A stretch of 64,000 nt of DNA from Bacteroides sp. GM023. Lineage in GTDB: Bacteria > Bacteroidota > Bacteroidia > Bacteroidales > Bacteroidaceae. The translations under genes and the position numbers were made by a program. This document shows, piece by piece, positions 14,918 to 22,800 of this stretch (its first letter is position 1; each line of letters starts with the position of its first letter). The stretch spans positions 1 to 64,000 of the forward strand of contig NZ_JAAXGE010000011.1 of assembly GCF_014750685.1 (NCBI RefSeq), given 5' to 3'. The notes beneath the pieces are model-generated. The model was not told where the DNA came from. It was given only the letters and a program-made list of their open reading frames with translations, and did no database searches.

Positions 14918-17899
14918 TTAGAATTTCACATTTACACCAAAACCATAGCTGGCAGTTCCCGGCAGAGAGAAACGCTCGAACGCGCCACCCATATTGTCGT
15001 TACCTTGCGATGCTTCAGGGTCAAATCCTTTCAGTTCCGACCACACGATCAGATTGCGGGCAAATACGTTCGCGTCTACTTTCAGCCATTTGTTGCTGAA
15101 TACCGGATAGCTCACCGAGAGTTCGCGCAACTTGATGAAAGACGAATCATAGATGTAAGATTCGTTGATAGAACGCAGACGGGTATAGTAAGACTGTGCG
15201 TCTGTCACGGCGATGTCGTTGGCGGCATACGTCGGTTTGCCTTTCGCGTCCGTGCCTGTCTCTTTCACAGAATTGGGAACTACGAAACTGTTCTTACGCT
15301 TGTCCGCTGTTTCCTTGGATACACCGTAGAAGTTCATTTCACCTGCCGTACCGCAGTACATCTGTCCGCCCTGTTTCCAGTCAAATACGGCAGCGATGCG
15401 GAACTTGTACAGTTCGATATTCGTGTTGAATCCCAGACGGAAATCAGGAGAAACCCTGCCGATAACGTCGTCTTTGCCTACCTGTGGCAGACCGTTCGCG
15501 TCTACTACGATTTGTCCGGCATCGTTGCGCTTGTAGGTGCTACCATATACAACCGGGAATTTTTCACCGATACCGGCACGCACCTGCGGAGTGACGAAAC
15601 CACCGAGATAGATGCTTTCCACGCCCGGAGCCAATTCGTCTACGTAGTTGTCAATCTTCGAGAAGTTGAAGGCGAAATCCAGTTTGAAGTTGCGCTTGTT
15701 CACCGGAGATACTGACAGCGTGAGCTCGTGAGAGTCGGTGTGAATCTTACCACCGTTCATAATCATACTGTCATAACCCGTAGAACCTGACAAAGGCACT
15801 TCGAAGATTTGGTCTTTCACGTTCTGGCGAGAATAGGTATAGTTCAGTGAGAACAATCCGTTGAAGAACGTCAGGTCGGCACCGATTTCGTAAGATTTCG
15901 TGTTCTGCGGTTTCAAGTTGGGGTCATATACCTTATAGTAAGGAATATAAGCCATTGTTCCCCCAATCGGGTAAGCAATCGGCGTACCGTTGAAGAATCC
16001 GCCGCCGTAGCTCGGAGTGTAGTAATAGCTCTGCATATAATCGCCTGCCATACCTACTTCCGCGTAAGAAGCGCGAATCTTACCGAACGTAAGAATGTTG
16101 TTCTTCAGCGGCTCCAGTTCTGTGAATACAAAACCGAGTGAAACGGAAGGATAAGTGAACGAACGGTTGCCGCGCGGCATATTCGAAACGACGTCGTTAC
16201 GGATTGTTCCGCTCAGATACACCATGTTTTTCCATGCGAGAGACAGGTTGGCGAAGTTACCTACCGTACGTTTTTTGATGTATGACTTATCGCTCAGGAA
16301 CATAGAAGAGTTGTTCAGATGATTCCATCCGGGGAAGTTGAAATTCGCGCCGTAGGTATAGTTGTACTGAGTCTTTTTCTCTACAAGCTCGTTACCTATC
16401 AAGGCGTCGAACACCCAGTCCTGATTGATGTCCCAGCGGTAAGAAGCCGTCAGGAGCGAGTTCATTTCGTTTACGCTGTAGTGATATTCGATGTCCTCAC
16501 CATAGTCTGCCATCGTACTGCCGTATCCGTAGATTTCGCTGTAGTTGGTCGTGTAGGCGTCGTCACCGATTTGGTATTTCACGTCCAACTTGTGGTTGTC
16601 CGTGCCGAATTTCGTAGTGAACTTCACGAACGCATTTCCGAAGAAACGTTGTGAACGTTCGGTGAAGGTATTGTTGTTGACTGCCCAGTAAGCATCGTCA
16701 ATCCATGCCTGGCGGTATGTATTCTGCGTGTACGGGTCGCCTTCGATATGCGGCGTGATACCTTTCATGTTGTAGCTCACCGGAGCGTTGTAGATAGTAG
16801 CCGTCACACCTGAGTTGGCAGTAGACTGCTTCTTGATTTTGGAAGTCACGAAGTTACCGTTGAAACCGGTCGACCAGTTCGGGCTGAGTTGCACTTCGGC
16901 AGACAGTTTCGCGTTGTATCTGTCCATGCCCGTTGTCGGGATGATACCTTCCTGATGGCTGTTACCCAAAGAGAAAGAGTAGTTACCCTTATCCATGTTC
17001 TGCGACACGTTGATATTGTTGCTCCAGGTGATACCCGTATCGAAGAAGTCCTTCATGTTGTTGTAAGCCTTCGGAGTAGCCCATGGGTCAAGTCCGGCAG
17101 CGGCACGTTGGGGAACGTAGTACTGTCCCTGGCGTTTGCCACCCTGTTGCGTGAAAGCATTGTCGGTGTTGCCGCCGTAAGTGGGGTCGTTGGCGAGGTC
17201 CGAAATTTTCGGTCCCCAGCTATGGCCGGAGTACGGAGCGTAAACGCCGCCGCTACCTTGCGCGTATTCCTTTTGCAGTTCGGGCAGTGTAGACACTACG
17301 TCGAAAGACAAGTTGCTGCGGAAGTTGATAACCGGTTTGCCTTTGGCAACGCCTTTACCGCTTTTGGTGGTGATGAGAATCACACCGTTGGAAGCACGCA
17401 TACCGTAAAGTGCAGACGCTGCCTGACCTTTCAGGATGTTGATGCTTTCGATGTCGTTGGGGTCGATGTCTACCGAACGGTTCGCGTAGTCGGTACCGTA
17501 AGCACCGCCGTTGGCGTAGTCCGTAGTGGTCACGTCGGCTGCCGAAGCGATGGGCATACCGTCGATAACGTAGAGCGGTGTATTGTCGCCCGTGAACGAG
17601 CGCGAACCGCGGATAGTGATTTTGGACGATGCACCCGGCATACCGGAAGACGGTGCGATGTCCACACCCGATACTTTACCTTGCAAAGCTCCGGCAAGGT
17701 CGGTGTTTGCCGCGCGAGTCAAGTCGTCGGACTTCACGTCCTGAACGGCGTAACCCAGCGCTTTCTTTTCACGTGAGATACCCATCGCCGTGACTACCAC
17801 CTCATCCAAGGCCTTGGCATCACTTTTTAATACTACTTTGATAACTCCGGGCTTGATAGTCACGTCTTGTGAAACCATTCCTACATAGGAAACGCGCAA
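14918..17899 (-). CDS. SusC/RagA TonB-dependent transporter, body (5' end inverted away; OFF state)
   Basis: 993 codons of open frame, from the switch boundary to the stop. It contains most of the N-terminal beta-sandwich end (LRVSYVGMVSQDV), the TonB plug (LDEVVVTAMGISREKKALGY, then IRGSRSF and LYVIDGMPI) and the outer membrane barrel ending in Phe. It has no signal peptide, no ATG at its start and no promoter on its strand in the adjoining 530 bp, so it should be silent as drawn. The missing first 72 codons lie on the plus strand at 18254-18469. Inverting 17899-18470 joins them in frame (SSSKT then LRVSYVG) to give about 1065 residues, the usual SusC length. The frame is otherwise intact, so it is a switched-off gene and not a pseudogene. 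Confidence 0.93.
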   Translation of the reverse strand: MRVSYVGMVSQDVTIKPGVIKVVLKSDAKALDEVVVTAMGISREKKALGYAVQDVKSDDLTRAANTDLAGALQGKVSGVDIAPSSGMPGASSKITIRGSRSFTGDNTPLYVIDGMPIASAADVTTTDYANGGAYGTDYANRSVDIDPNDIESINILKGQAASALYGMRASNGVILITTKSGKGVAKGKPVINFRSNLSFDVVSTLPELQKEYAQGSGGVYAPYSGHSWGPKISDLANDPTYGGNTDNAFTQQGGKRQGQYYVPQRAAAGLDPWATPKAYNNMKDFFDTGITWSNNINVSQNMDKGNYSFSLGNSHQEGIIPTTGMDRYNAKLSAEVQLSPNWSTGFNGNFVTSKIKKQSTANSGVTATIYNAPVSYNMKGITPHIEGDPYTQNTYRQAWIDDAYWAVNNNTFTERSQRFFGNAFVKFTTKFGTDNHKLDVKYQIGDDAYTTNYSEIYGYGSTMADYGEDIEYHYSVNEMNSLLTASYRWDINQDWVFDALIGNELVEKKTQYNYTYGANFNFPGWNHLNNSSMFLSDKSYIKKRTVGNFANLSLAWKNMVYLSGTIRNDVVSNMPRGNRSFTYPSVSLGFVFTELEPLKNNILTFGKIRASYAEVGMAGDYMQSYYYTPSYGGGFFNGTPIAYPIGGTMAYIPYYKVYDPNLKPQNTKSYEIGADLTFFNGLFSLNYTYSRQNVKDQIFEVPLSGSTGYDSMIMNGGKIHTDSHELTLSVSPVNKRNFKLDFAFNFSKIDNYVDELAPGVESIYLGGFVTPQVRAGIGEKFPVVYGSTYKRNDAGQIVVDANGLPQVGKDDVIGRVSPDFRLGFNTNIELYKFRIAAVFDWKQGGQMYCGTAGEMNFYGVSKETADKRKNSFVVPNSVKETGTDAKGKPTYAANDIAVTDAQSYYTRLRSINESYIYDSSFIKLRELSVSYPVFSNKWLKVDANVFARNLIVWSELKGFDPEASQGNDNMGGAFERFSLPGTASYGFGVNVKF

Positions 17900-17919
17900 A
17901 GTCTTAGAAGAACTTGGTA
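17899..17919 (+). repeat. Left 21-bp inverted repeat of the susC switch
   Basis: Reads AAGTCTTAGAAGAACTTGGT then A on the plus strand. Perfect reverse complement of 18450-18470. It contains the near-dyad AAGTCTT-AGA-AGAACTT, the sort of paired arms bound by a site-specific recombinase. Confidence 0.93.
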
Positions 17920-18169
17920 ATCGGGCTTTCCGCTTTTACTATCGTTAATAGTCCTTTAGTACATTTATAGGTGGAAAATGACGAAAAGTTACCCGAACGG
18001 GTGGATTTTTGATGTTTTTGTTTTCAAAACCCCTGTTTTTAACACTTTCTTTCTGCTAGTGATGATGTTTTAAAAGTTGCTAAATCAAAAACGTTTTGTT
18101 TTAAACTCTCGTTTTACGGTGTTCTCGTGCTTACAGTATGATAGTTTTTAGTTAAAAGTGTAACACTTT

Positions 18170-18200
18170 TTTCGCTTTTTCATAATTTGTGTTATCTTTG
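18170..18200 (+). promoter_or_regulatory. susC promoter inside the invertible segment
   Basis: TTTC at 18170-18173, 19 bp, then TATCTTTG at 18193-18200, matching the Bacteroides -33/-7 pattern. It points rightward in this orientation and would point at susC-susD after inversion. The predicted leader to the ATG at 18254 is about 47 nt. Confidence 0.8.
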
Positions 18201-18253
18201 CAACCTGTTAGAGACAAAAAATCTGTTTATAGGTTAAATTTAAGAGAGAATTT

Positions 18254-18475
18254 ATGAAAAGAAAATTGATGTTCTTAATGACCTTCCTTTTTATAGGCAT
18301 AGGTCTGATGACAGCGCAGACATCCAGTGTTACCGGTTTGGTAACTTCTGAAGAAGATGGGCAGCCTGTCGTAGGTGCTTCAGTATTGGTGAATGGCACT
18401 ACCCTCGGCACTATCACTGATATTGACGGTAAGTTTACAATCAACAATGTACCAAGTTCTTCTAAGACTTATTAG
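18254..18475 (+). CDS. SusC N-terminal fragment (signal peptide plus regulatory domain) on the inverted segment
   Basis: 73 codons as drawn. The signal peptide (MKRKLMFLMTFLFIGIGLMTAQ) is followed by the first part of a carboxypeptidase-D-like beta-sandwich (SVTGLVTSEEDGQPVVGASV then GTTLGTITDIDGKF), the usual start of SusC proteins. The frame runs through the right repeat and stops at TAG. It is 5' to nothing on its own strand. Its last residues, VPSSSKT, are also encoded by the left repeat on the other strand, where they continue into the SusC body. In this state the cell would make at most a short exported fragment. Confidence 0.9.
   Translation: MKRKLMFLMTFLFIGIGLMTAQTSSVTGLVTSEEDGQPVVGASVLVNGTTLGTITDIDGKFTINNVPSSSKTY
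18450..18470 (-). repeat. Right 21-bp inverted repeat of the susC switch
   Basis: Perfect reverse complement of 17899-17919. In the drawn state it is followed by TATTAG, which ends the short N-terminal frame after one extra Tyr codon. Confidence 0.93.
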
Positions 18476-18746
18476 CCTTTTTTCTCTCTTTTCCTCTTTC
18501 TCTTTTCCTCTATCTTATTGCTAATCAGCTTTTCTTTTTCGGATTTCGCAATTTAACATATCACTCTGTTTTCAGTTACTGAAATTACCTTTACACGCTT
18601 TTGTGGAATTGGTGGTCTAGGCTGTTTTCCCGTTTTTGGTGGCGGATGCCGGGGGTCTACCCGATTGGTTGGGGATTGGCGGGAGATAATAAAGGCCAAA
18701 TTGGGAGAATTTGGCCGTGGTTATAGGTGAGAGCGGGATCAGTGTT
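18476..18746. other. Intergenic region right of the susC switch
   Basis: 270 bp without a gene. It begins with a pyrimidine-rich tract (18478-18520) and contains one hairpin with arms 18694-18702 and 18708-18716 (GGCCAAATT and its complement). The hairpin sits before the stop of the leftward Rpn gene and may end that transcript. Confidence 0.6.
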
Positions 18747-19604
18747 CTATAAGGATTCGATAGTTTCTATAGGTAGCTCAGTACATTCAGCAATAGAGTT
18801 GTTATCCATTCCTTTAGCTTTTAGGTTTTTGGCTATTTCTAGCTGGGCTCTTTCTTTTCCTTCCTTCAAACCTCTTTTTTCACCGATTTCTATCCCTTTT
18901 TGTTCAGCGGCATCCATTGTTACTAAATAATCGCGGTATACCTTGACGCTATTGTCGTATCGCTCTCTGTCTTCGGGAGACATAGAAGCCACATCAGCAA
19001 TATCTTCCAGTTTCTCGAAGACAGCTTTTCGTGCCTTAAACGGCAGGCGTTTTAAAGTTTCCATATTATTCAATATATAAATCCAACGTTCAAAATTCGT
19101 TTCACATTCCTCTTCACTTTTGTCGAAGAGCGGGAGAGCAATGAAAATTTCCCGGAATTTGTCCGAAAAGAGATTTCCGTTTTCCCTGTCAGCCAATATA
19201 ACGTCCGTGCGGAGTTTTATGTTCTTGTCAATCACGAAGTTCATCAAGAAAACTCCATAGACGGCTTTTATTTCAAATTTCCATTCATTGCCTACCTGTC
19301 CTTGATTGACGATGGCGCGGGATAAATAGTAAATCGAGCGTTCTTTAAAGTTGCTTTGCATGCGGTTTTGCATTTCAACGATAATCTTTTCTCCCGTGTC
19401 CGTGGTGCAATACACATCGTAGATGATACCTCGTCCCTCCGGATAGCATGGCAATTGCTCATTATTCAAAAACTGTAAGTCTGTTATCACTCGTTCACCT
19501 TCGAGAAGGTCGTTCAGAAATTCGATTAATAAATCCTTGGATACTTCTCTGCCGAATATTAGTTTGAATCCGTAGTCGGTGAACGGATTGATAAATTTGC
19601 TCAT
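18747..19604 (-). CDS. Rpn/PD-(D/E)XK nuclease family protein
   Basis: 285 residues. The N-terminus (INPFTDYGFKLIFGREVSKDLLIEFLNDLLEG) is the hallmark of the Rpn family, also annotated as PD-(D/E)XK nuclease-family transposase. The nuclease-core elements appear as YDVYCTTDTGEKIIVEMQNR (Asp...Glu-x-Gln) at about 65-85. The C-terminus holds a charged helix (GLKEGKERAQLEIAKNLKAKG) common in this family. Rpn proteins cut DNA and can stimulate RecA-independent recombination; some have been tied to phage defence. It stands alone, with a -7 box (CAAAGGTA reversed) at 19682-19689. Confidence 0.85.
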   Translation of the reverse strand: MSKFINPFTDYGFKLIFGREVSKDLLIEFLNDLLEGERVITDLQFLNNEQLPCYPEGRGIIYDVYCTTDTGEKIIVEMQNRMQSNFKERSIYYLSRAIVNQGQVGNEWKFEIKAVYGVFLMNFVIDKNIKLRTDVILADRENGNLFSDKFREIFIALPLFDKSEEECETNFERWIYILNNMETLKRLPFKARKAVFEKLEDIADVASMSPEDRERYDNSVKVYRDYLVTMDAAEQKGIEIGEKRGLKEGKERAQLEIAKNLKAKGMDNNSIAECTELPIETIESL

Positions 19605-19681
19605 TGTTTTGGTTGTTGCTCTTTTATGTTGTAAGGAGATGGTTTCTCTTTACACTATGAAAGAGGCTTTTCTTCGTCTCA

Positions 19682-19689
19682 CAAAGGTA
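19682..19689 (-). promoter_or_regulatory. -7 box (TACCTTTG) for the Rpn gene
   Basis: Exact TAnnTTTG match on the minus strand, 78 nt before the ATG at 19604. Confidence 0.5.
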
Positions 19690-19745
19690 CAATAAAACAT
19701 TGGCTTTCTTCTGTTTTCCGGCTTAATTTTTGGAGAAATGTTTCA

Positions 19746-20681
19746 TTACAATCTCCCCCTCGTCCTTTTCATCAGCACCCCATTGTACGTGCTCTCAAAC
19801 TCCGCAGGATGATTAAGCGCCCAAAGAATGTAATCTCCCGGCTCGTTCTTCTTGAGCAGCGTGGAGCGATATTCGGAACTGAGGATTTTCCACAGCGTAC
19901 CGCCGGGCCCACCCAACTCTTTTCGCCGGGCAAGGCCGATGACAGCTTTCACCGTCTGTTCATTATGGACGCCGATGGCTTCCAGATTCATTCGTAGCAA
20001 CGACTCTGAACTTCCGCCCAAAGACAAACCACCTACATCAACAGGCGCAGCCTGTGCGACACCGTTTCGCGCAGCAGGCGGTATCTCGCTCTCCATCTGC
20101 TTTTCCGCTTTTTCTTGTTTCTCCGTCTCTTTCTCCTTTTTCTTCTCTATCTCATATTCCTTTTCTTTTCCTTTCTCCGTTTCCGTTTTTATCTCCTTCT
20201 CTCTGTCCATTTCCTGTTTTGTTTGTGGGATTGTTGTAGCAATTTCGCCCGTATTTGCAGCAGATTCGCCGGAATCTTCCTCATTTTCCGCACTAATGAG
20301 CCAAAAAAGCTCTAGCGGCAATTTGTATTTTCTCCGGCTGTCCGTGATAATCTTGTGATATTGCTCCTGGATGGCTTGCGAGGTGAGCACGCCGTACTCC
20401 TTATATATATAGGTGTCGAACAATCCTACCGACAGGCAATCGTCAATGATGGCCTGCATCTCCTCTTCACCGCAACACGCTTCCTGGGCGATGTCGAACA
20501 ACGTATCCTTGTTCCATACTACATAATATCCTTTCTCCTTATAAATAAGGCAAAGCAGCGAAGTGAGCGCGGCAATCCCCGCGGCATGATGACGGCTGGA
20601 GATGCGGCGCACCTTTCTGTCTTGTAGGAAATTGACATCGAGAGGGAAATAATCTAATCCGGGTTTGGAAATGCGGGCCAT
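19746..20681 (-). CDS. DUF4373 (Lin1244/Lin1753-like) protein with E/K-rich middle
   Basis: 311 residues. Residues 1-130 match the DUF4373 domain (GLDYFPLDVNFLQDRKVRRI; CLIYKEKGYYVVW; LFDTYIYKEYGVLTS), a phage-replication DnaD-like winged-helix domain. Residues about 150-210 are a low-complexity Glu/Lys helix (dipeptide-like EK repeats at 20098-20215). The last 100 residues contain LLRMNLEAIGVHNEQTVKAVIGLARR and a C-terminal WALNHPAEF. Such proteins accompany mobile-element-like modules in Bacteroides. Here it is the last gene of a leftward accessory operon. Its biological role is unknown. Confidence 0.82.
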   Translation of the reverse strand: MARISKPGLDYFPLDVNFLQDRKVRRISSRHHAAGIAALTSLLCLIYKEKGYYVVWNKDTLFDIAQEACCGEEEMQAIIDDCLSVGLFDTYIYKEYGVLTSQAIQEQYHKIITDSRRKYKLPLELFWLISAENEEDSGESAANTGEIATTIPQTKQEMDREKEIKTETEKGKEKEYEIEKKKEKETEKQEKAEKQMESEIPPAARNGVAQAAPVDVGGLSLGGSSESLLRMNLEAIGVHNEQTVKAVIGLARRKELGGPGGTLWKILSSEYRSTLLKKNEPGDYILWALNHPAEFESTYNGVLMKRTRGRL

Positions 20682-20699
20682 AGTAGAAATTATAAAAAA

Positions 20700-21143
20700 T
20701 TAAAGATTGAACTCCTTGCGTACATCGAAACAGGGACAAGCCTTCATATACTCGTTGGGCGAGATGATGCCGTCTCCGTTGAGGTCGGGACTGGTGTCAC
20801 GATGGCCTATCACCTGCTTGATGCTGGGAAAGACAAGCCGCAGCGCTTCCACCAACCGGACGAGTGCCGCACGTTGCGCTTCCGTCCGTGTGTCGGCGGG
20901 ACGACTGTCCTTGTCCAGTCCGCCGACGTAGCAGATGCCAATGGCCCGCTGATTCCAGCCCATGCAGTGCGCCCCGTCGAGAGTGACGTCCCTGCCCGAT
21001 TCGATAGTCCCGTCGAGACGGATGACGAAATGATAGCCGATAGACCAAAAACCGCGTTCACGATGCCACCGGTCGATGTCGGCGGCAGTGATGTCCTGTC
21101 CCGCACGGGTGGCAGAACAGTGGATGATGATGGCGTCTTTCAT
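20700..21143 (-). CDS. N-acetylmuramoyl-L-alanine amidase (amidase_2, T7 lysozyme type)
   Basis: 147 residues, one catalytic domain and no signal peptide. It cleaves the bond between N-acetylmuramic acid and L-alanine in peptidoglycan. Likely zinc ligands are H8 (IIIHCSAT), H114 (VIGHRDTSPD) and C136/C138 (KACPCFDV). The Asp-rich loop LNGDGIISPNEY is typical of the Bacteroides versions. Without a signal peptide it would need lysis or another route to reach the wall, as with phage endolysins. The start overlaps the stop of the HNH gene by 4 bp (ATGA), so the two are coupled. Confidence 0.88.
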   Translation of the reverse strand: MKDAIIIHCSATRAGQDITAADIDRWHRERGFWSIGYHFVIRLDGTIESGRDVTLDGAHCMGWNQRAIGICYVGGLDKDSRPADTRTEAQRAALVRLVEALRLVFPSIKQVIGHRDTSPDLNGDGIISPNEYMKACPCFDVRKEFNL

Positions 21144-21949
21144 TGCTCCACCTTCCTTTCTTGTCTGCGTGATGAGGCGTGCGGGGTAAATCCGAAGGTG
21201 ATGGCTTCCTCGGCGGACAGTTGGCGGTAATATTGCTTGGTCACCGGATGGCGCACGGGAGTGAGGGGTGATGATGTGTGCAGTTCGAAGTCCGGTACGT
21301 GTAGTTTAGAGTCCGGTACGTGTAGTTTAGAGTCCGGTGTGTGCAGCTCGAAGTCCGGTATATGCGGCTCAGAATCAGGTATGAGTAGTCCGTAGTCCGG
21401 TGTGGGAGTGTCTATGATAAACGCGTCACTCCGGTGTTGCTGAGTGCGCAGGGCGTGTTGCCGGACACGTTCAGGGTGGCGCAGTTGGAGTCTCAGCCAA
21501 TTTTGAGACGAGATATTCAGATGTTCCTCTCTGCTCAAGGCCACTATGGACGGATAGGCCCGCAGAATCTTTCCCGCGTCATCCGTGATGGCACAGGGAA
21601 CACTTTGTGAACCGACTCCGACGGGGCGTAATCCCGTGCGGACGGCATGCATCGCATTGGTATATGCGTCACACCATTCGAGGTTTGACACGTGGTTGTT
21701 CATCGTGTTTCCGTCGATATGATTAATCTGCGGCAGATGCTCCGGATTCGGGATAAATGCTTTCGCTACCAGGCGGTGTACACAATGTAAGACCACAATC
21801 CCCTTTTGCTGAAGCTGAATGGTTTCGTAGCCTTTTGCGAGGATTTTACTGCGAAGAATCACCTTCACTTTGCGTTTAAGACTCAATACCCGACCATGGT
21901 CTGAAATCATGTAGTCGGGATTTTCTTCAAAGAATCTCCAATTTTCCAT
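21140..21949 (-). CDS. HNH endonuclease-like protein with NUMOD4 motif and repeat-derived tail
   Basis: 269 residues. Residues 3-27 (WRFFEENPDYMISDHGRVLS) match a NUMOD4 DNA-binding motif, and 55-93 (HCVHRLVAKAF, then INHIDGNTMNNHVSNLEWC) match an HNH/homing-endonuclease core. Residues 110-170 resemble a second DNA-binding segment with a helix-turn-helix look. Residues about 183-224 are heptapeptide repeats of the type PDSKLHV, encoded by 21-bp tandem repeats. The C-terminal 45 residues are charged. Such genes are usually selfish DNA nickases, but here the gene is built into an operon with an amidase. Activity cannot be judged. Confidence 0.8.
   Translation of the reverse strand: MENWRFFEENPDYMISDHGRVLSLKRKVKVILRSKILAKGYETIQLQQKGIVVLHCVHRLVAKAFIPNPEHLPQINHIDGNTMNNHVSNLEWCDAYTNAMHAVRTGLRPVGVGSQSVPCAITDDAGKILRAYPSIVALSREEHLNISSQNWLRLQLRHPERVRQHALRTQQHRSDAFIIDTPTPDYGLLIPDSEPHIPDFELHTPDSKLHVPDSKLHVPDFELHTSSPLTPVRHPVTKQYYRQLSAEEAITFGFTPHASSRRQERKVEQ
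21278..21403 (-). repeat. Six 21-bp tandem repeats inside the HNH gene
   Basis: Units at 21278, 21299, 21320, 21341, 21362 and 21383. Plus-strand form GTGTAGTTTAGAGTCCGGTA with variants; the middle two units differ only at their last two bases. They encode PDSEPHI, PDFELHT, PDSKLHV, PDSKLHV and PDFELHT. The period keeps frame, so copy number can change without breaking the protein. Confidence 0.9.
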
Positions 21950-22128
21950 ACTTGATAATGAGATTTGTTAATGAATTTATACTTTGTTAAAAAAGACAGC
22001 TTATCTTCTGTGTCCGAAGAGAAGAACGGCGTAGCCTGCGAGCGTTAAACGGCGTTTCCCGGTAGAGAAGAACGGCGTTTTCGGGTTGTGTTAAACGGCG
22101 TGGGCTGCTCGTGGGCTTTCTTGTAGGG

Positions 22129-22347
22129 CTACTCGTGAATAACCTCGTCGGGTTCCTCGTAAATTTCCTCGTAAATTTCCTCGTCCGCTTCCTCATCCGC
22201 TTCCTCGTCCGTCCGGGGTTCGAGCCGTGCGGCGCAATGGGCGAGAAACTTCAACTCTTCCCGGCAACCTTGAATGGCCTCGTACAACGAATCTACGTTG
22301 TACTGCCTGCATAGTGCTTCCCACTCTGCCCGTTCTTCGCGGCTCAT
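22129..22347 (-). CDS. Small acidic-tailed protein of the accessory operon
   Basis: 72 residues from the ATG at 22347, whose ATGA overlaps the stop of the upstream DUF2693 gene. A longer reading from 22386 is possible but less likely. The first 45 residues are helical (SREERAEWEALCRQYNVDSLYEAIQ, then CREELKFLAHCAARL). The tail is a run of four-residue units ending in EE (ADEE, ADEE, IYEE, IYEE, PDE) from 12-bp repeats. No known domain was recognised. Confidence 0.6.
   Translation of the reverse strand: MSREERAEWEALCRQYNVDSLYEAIQGCREELKFLAHCAARLEPRTDEEADEEADEEIYEEIYEEPDEVIHE
22132..22215 (-). repeat. 12-bp tandem repeats encoding the acidic tail
   Basis: About seven units of the plus-strand form CTCGTMMRYTTC, encoding the EEAD/EEIY tail. 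Looser repeats (ACGGCGT and ACTCGTG motifs) continue past the stop codon through 22025-22128. Confidence 0.75.
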
Positions 22348-22682
22348 TCGATGCATAGGAAGTTTTCGGCGTGAAACGTGCGCCATCCTTTGGCTTCGGT
22401 GTCGTAGTAGACGACGAACGTGTTTTCCGGACGTGGCGTGTAAGGGCGGTGAAAACTATGTTCGTAGTCGGTGAGTGTACCGCTGGCGTGGCGCACGGTT
22501 CCGTCCTGCTTGGTGTAGCAGAAGCGGACGGTGTCGTGATGCATCTGCCGGATGAGTGCTCCTATCCGGTGGGCGGTGACAAGGGCATCGTGGCGACTCA
22601 TGCCGTTGTTTTGCCGGATGACGGCGGCTTGCTTCATAAGCCGCACCCGTTGAGGGGAATGTTTCTTTTCAATTTCGGTCAT
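22344..22682 (-). CDS. DUF2693-type SH3-like small protein
   Basis: 112 residues. The segment TVRFCYTKQDGTVRHASGTL (about 51-70) is the hallmark of the DUF2693 family, predicted to form a small beta barrel and found in Bacteroides mobile elements and phages. It is the first gene of the leftward accessory operon, with a -7 box (CAAAGGTA reversed) at 22715-22722. Function is unknown. Confidence 0.75.
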   Translation of the reverse strand: MTEIEKKHSPQRVRLMKQAAVIRQNNGMSRHDALVTAHRIGALIRQMHHDTVRFCYTKQDGTVRHASGTLTDYEHSFHRPYTPRPENTFVVYYDTEAKGWRTFHAENFLCIE

Positions 22683-22714
22683 TTTATTCGGTCTATTATT
22701 TTTGATTACGGCGG

Positions 22715-22722
22715 CAAAGGTA
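22715..22722 (-). promoter_or_regulatory. -7 box (TACCTTTG) for the accessory operon
   Basis: Exact TAnnTTTG match on the minus strand, 33 nt before the ATG at 22682. It would drive DUF2693 through DUF4373. Confidence 0.55.
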
Positions 22723-22800
22723 GAAAACGGGGGATGTAAAAGGTGTTCAACCGTGACGCATAAAAAGAAAAAAATACGAATGTGTCAAGCATGAACATAT

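Larger units (their letters stand above)
17899..18470. other. Invertible DNA segment controlling susC (drawn OFF)
   Basis: A 530-bp interior bounded by perfect 21-bp inverted repeats. The interior holds a Bacteroides promoter (18170-18200) and the ATG, signal peptide and N-terminal domain of SusC, all reading rightward, away from the susC body. The repeats lie within coding sequence (codons for VPSSSKT), so inversion restores one continuous gene. Nothing with a SusC-like frame continues to the right of the segment, so it is an ON/OFF switch and not a choice between alternative proteins. No recombinase is encoded in the window. Confidence 0.92.

Noticed and set aside
14918..17899. SusC as a truncated pseudogene
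   Set aside because: The missing 5' part is present, intact and in frame across the repeat, so loss is reversible in principle.
17899..18470. Insertion sequence ends
   Set aside because: The inverted repeats enclose no transposase, lie within coding sequence and rejoin a perfect frame when flipped, which fits site-specific inversion and not transposition.
21278..21403. Possible CRISPR array
   Set aside because: Units are contiguous 21-bp tandem copies with no unique spacers, are in frame within a gene, and no cas genes are present.
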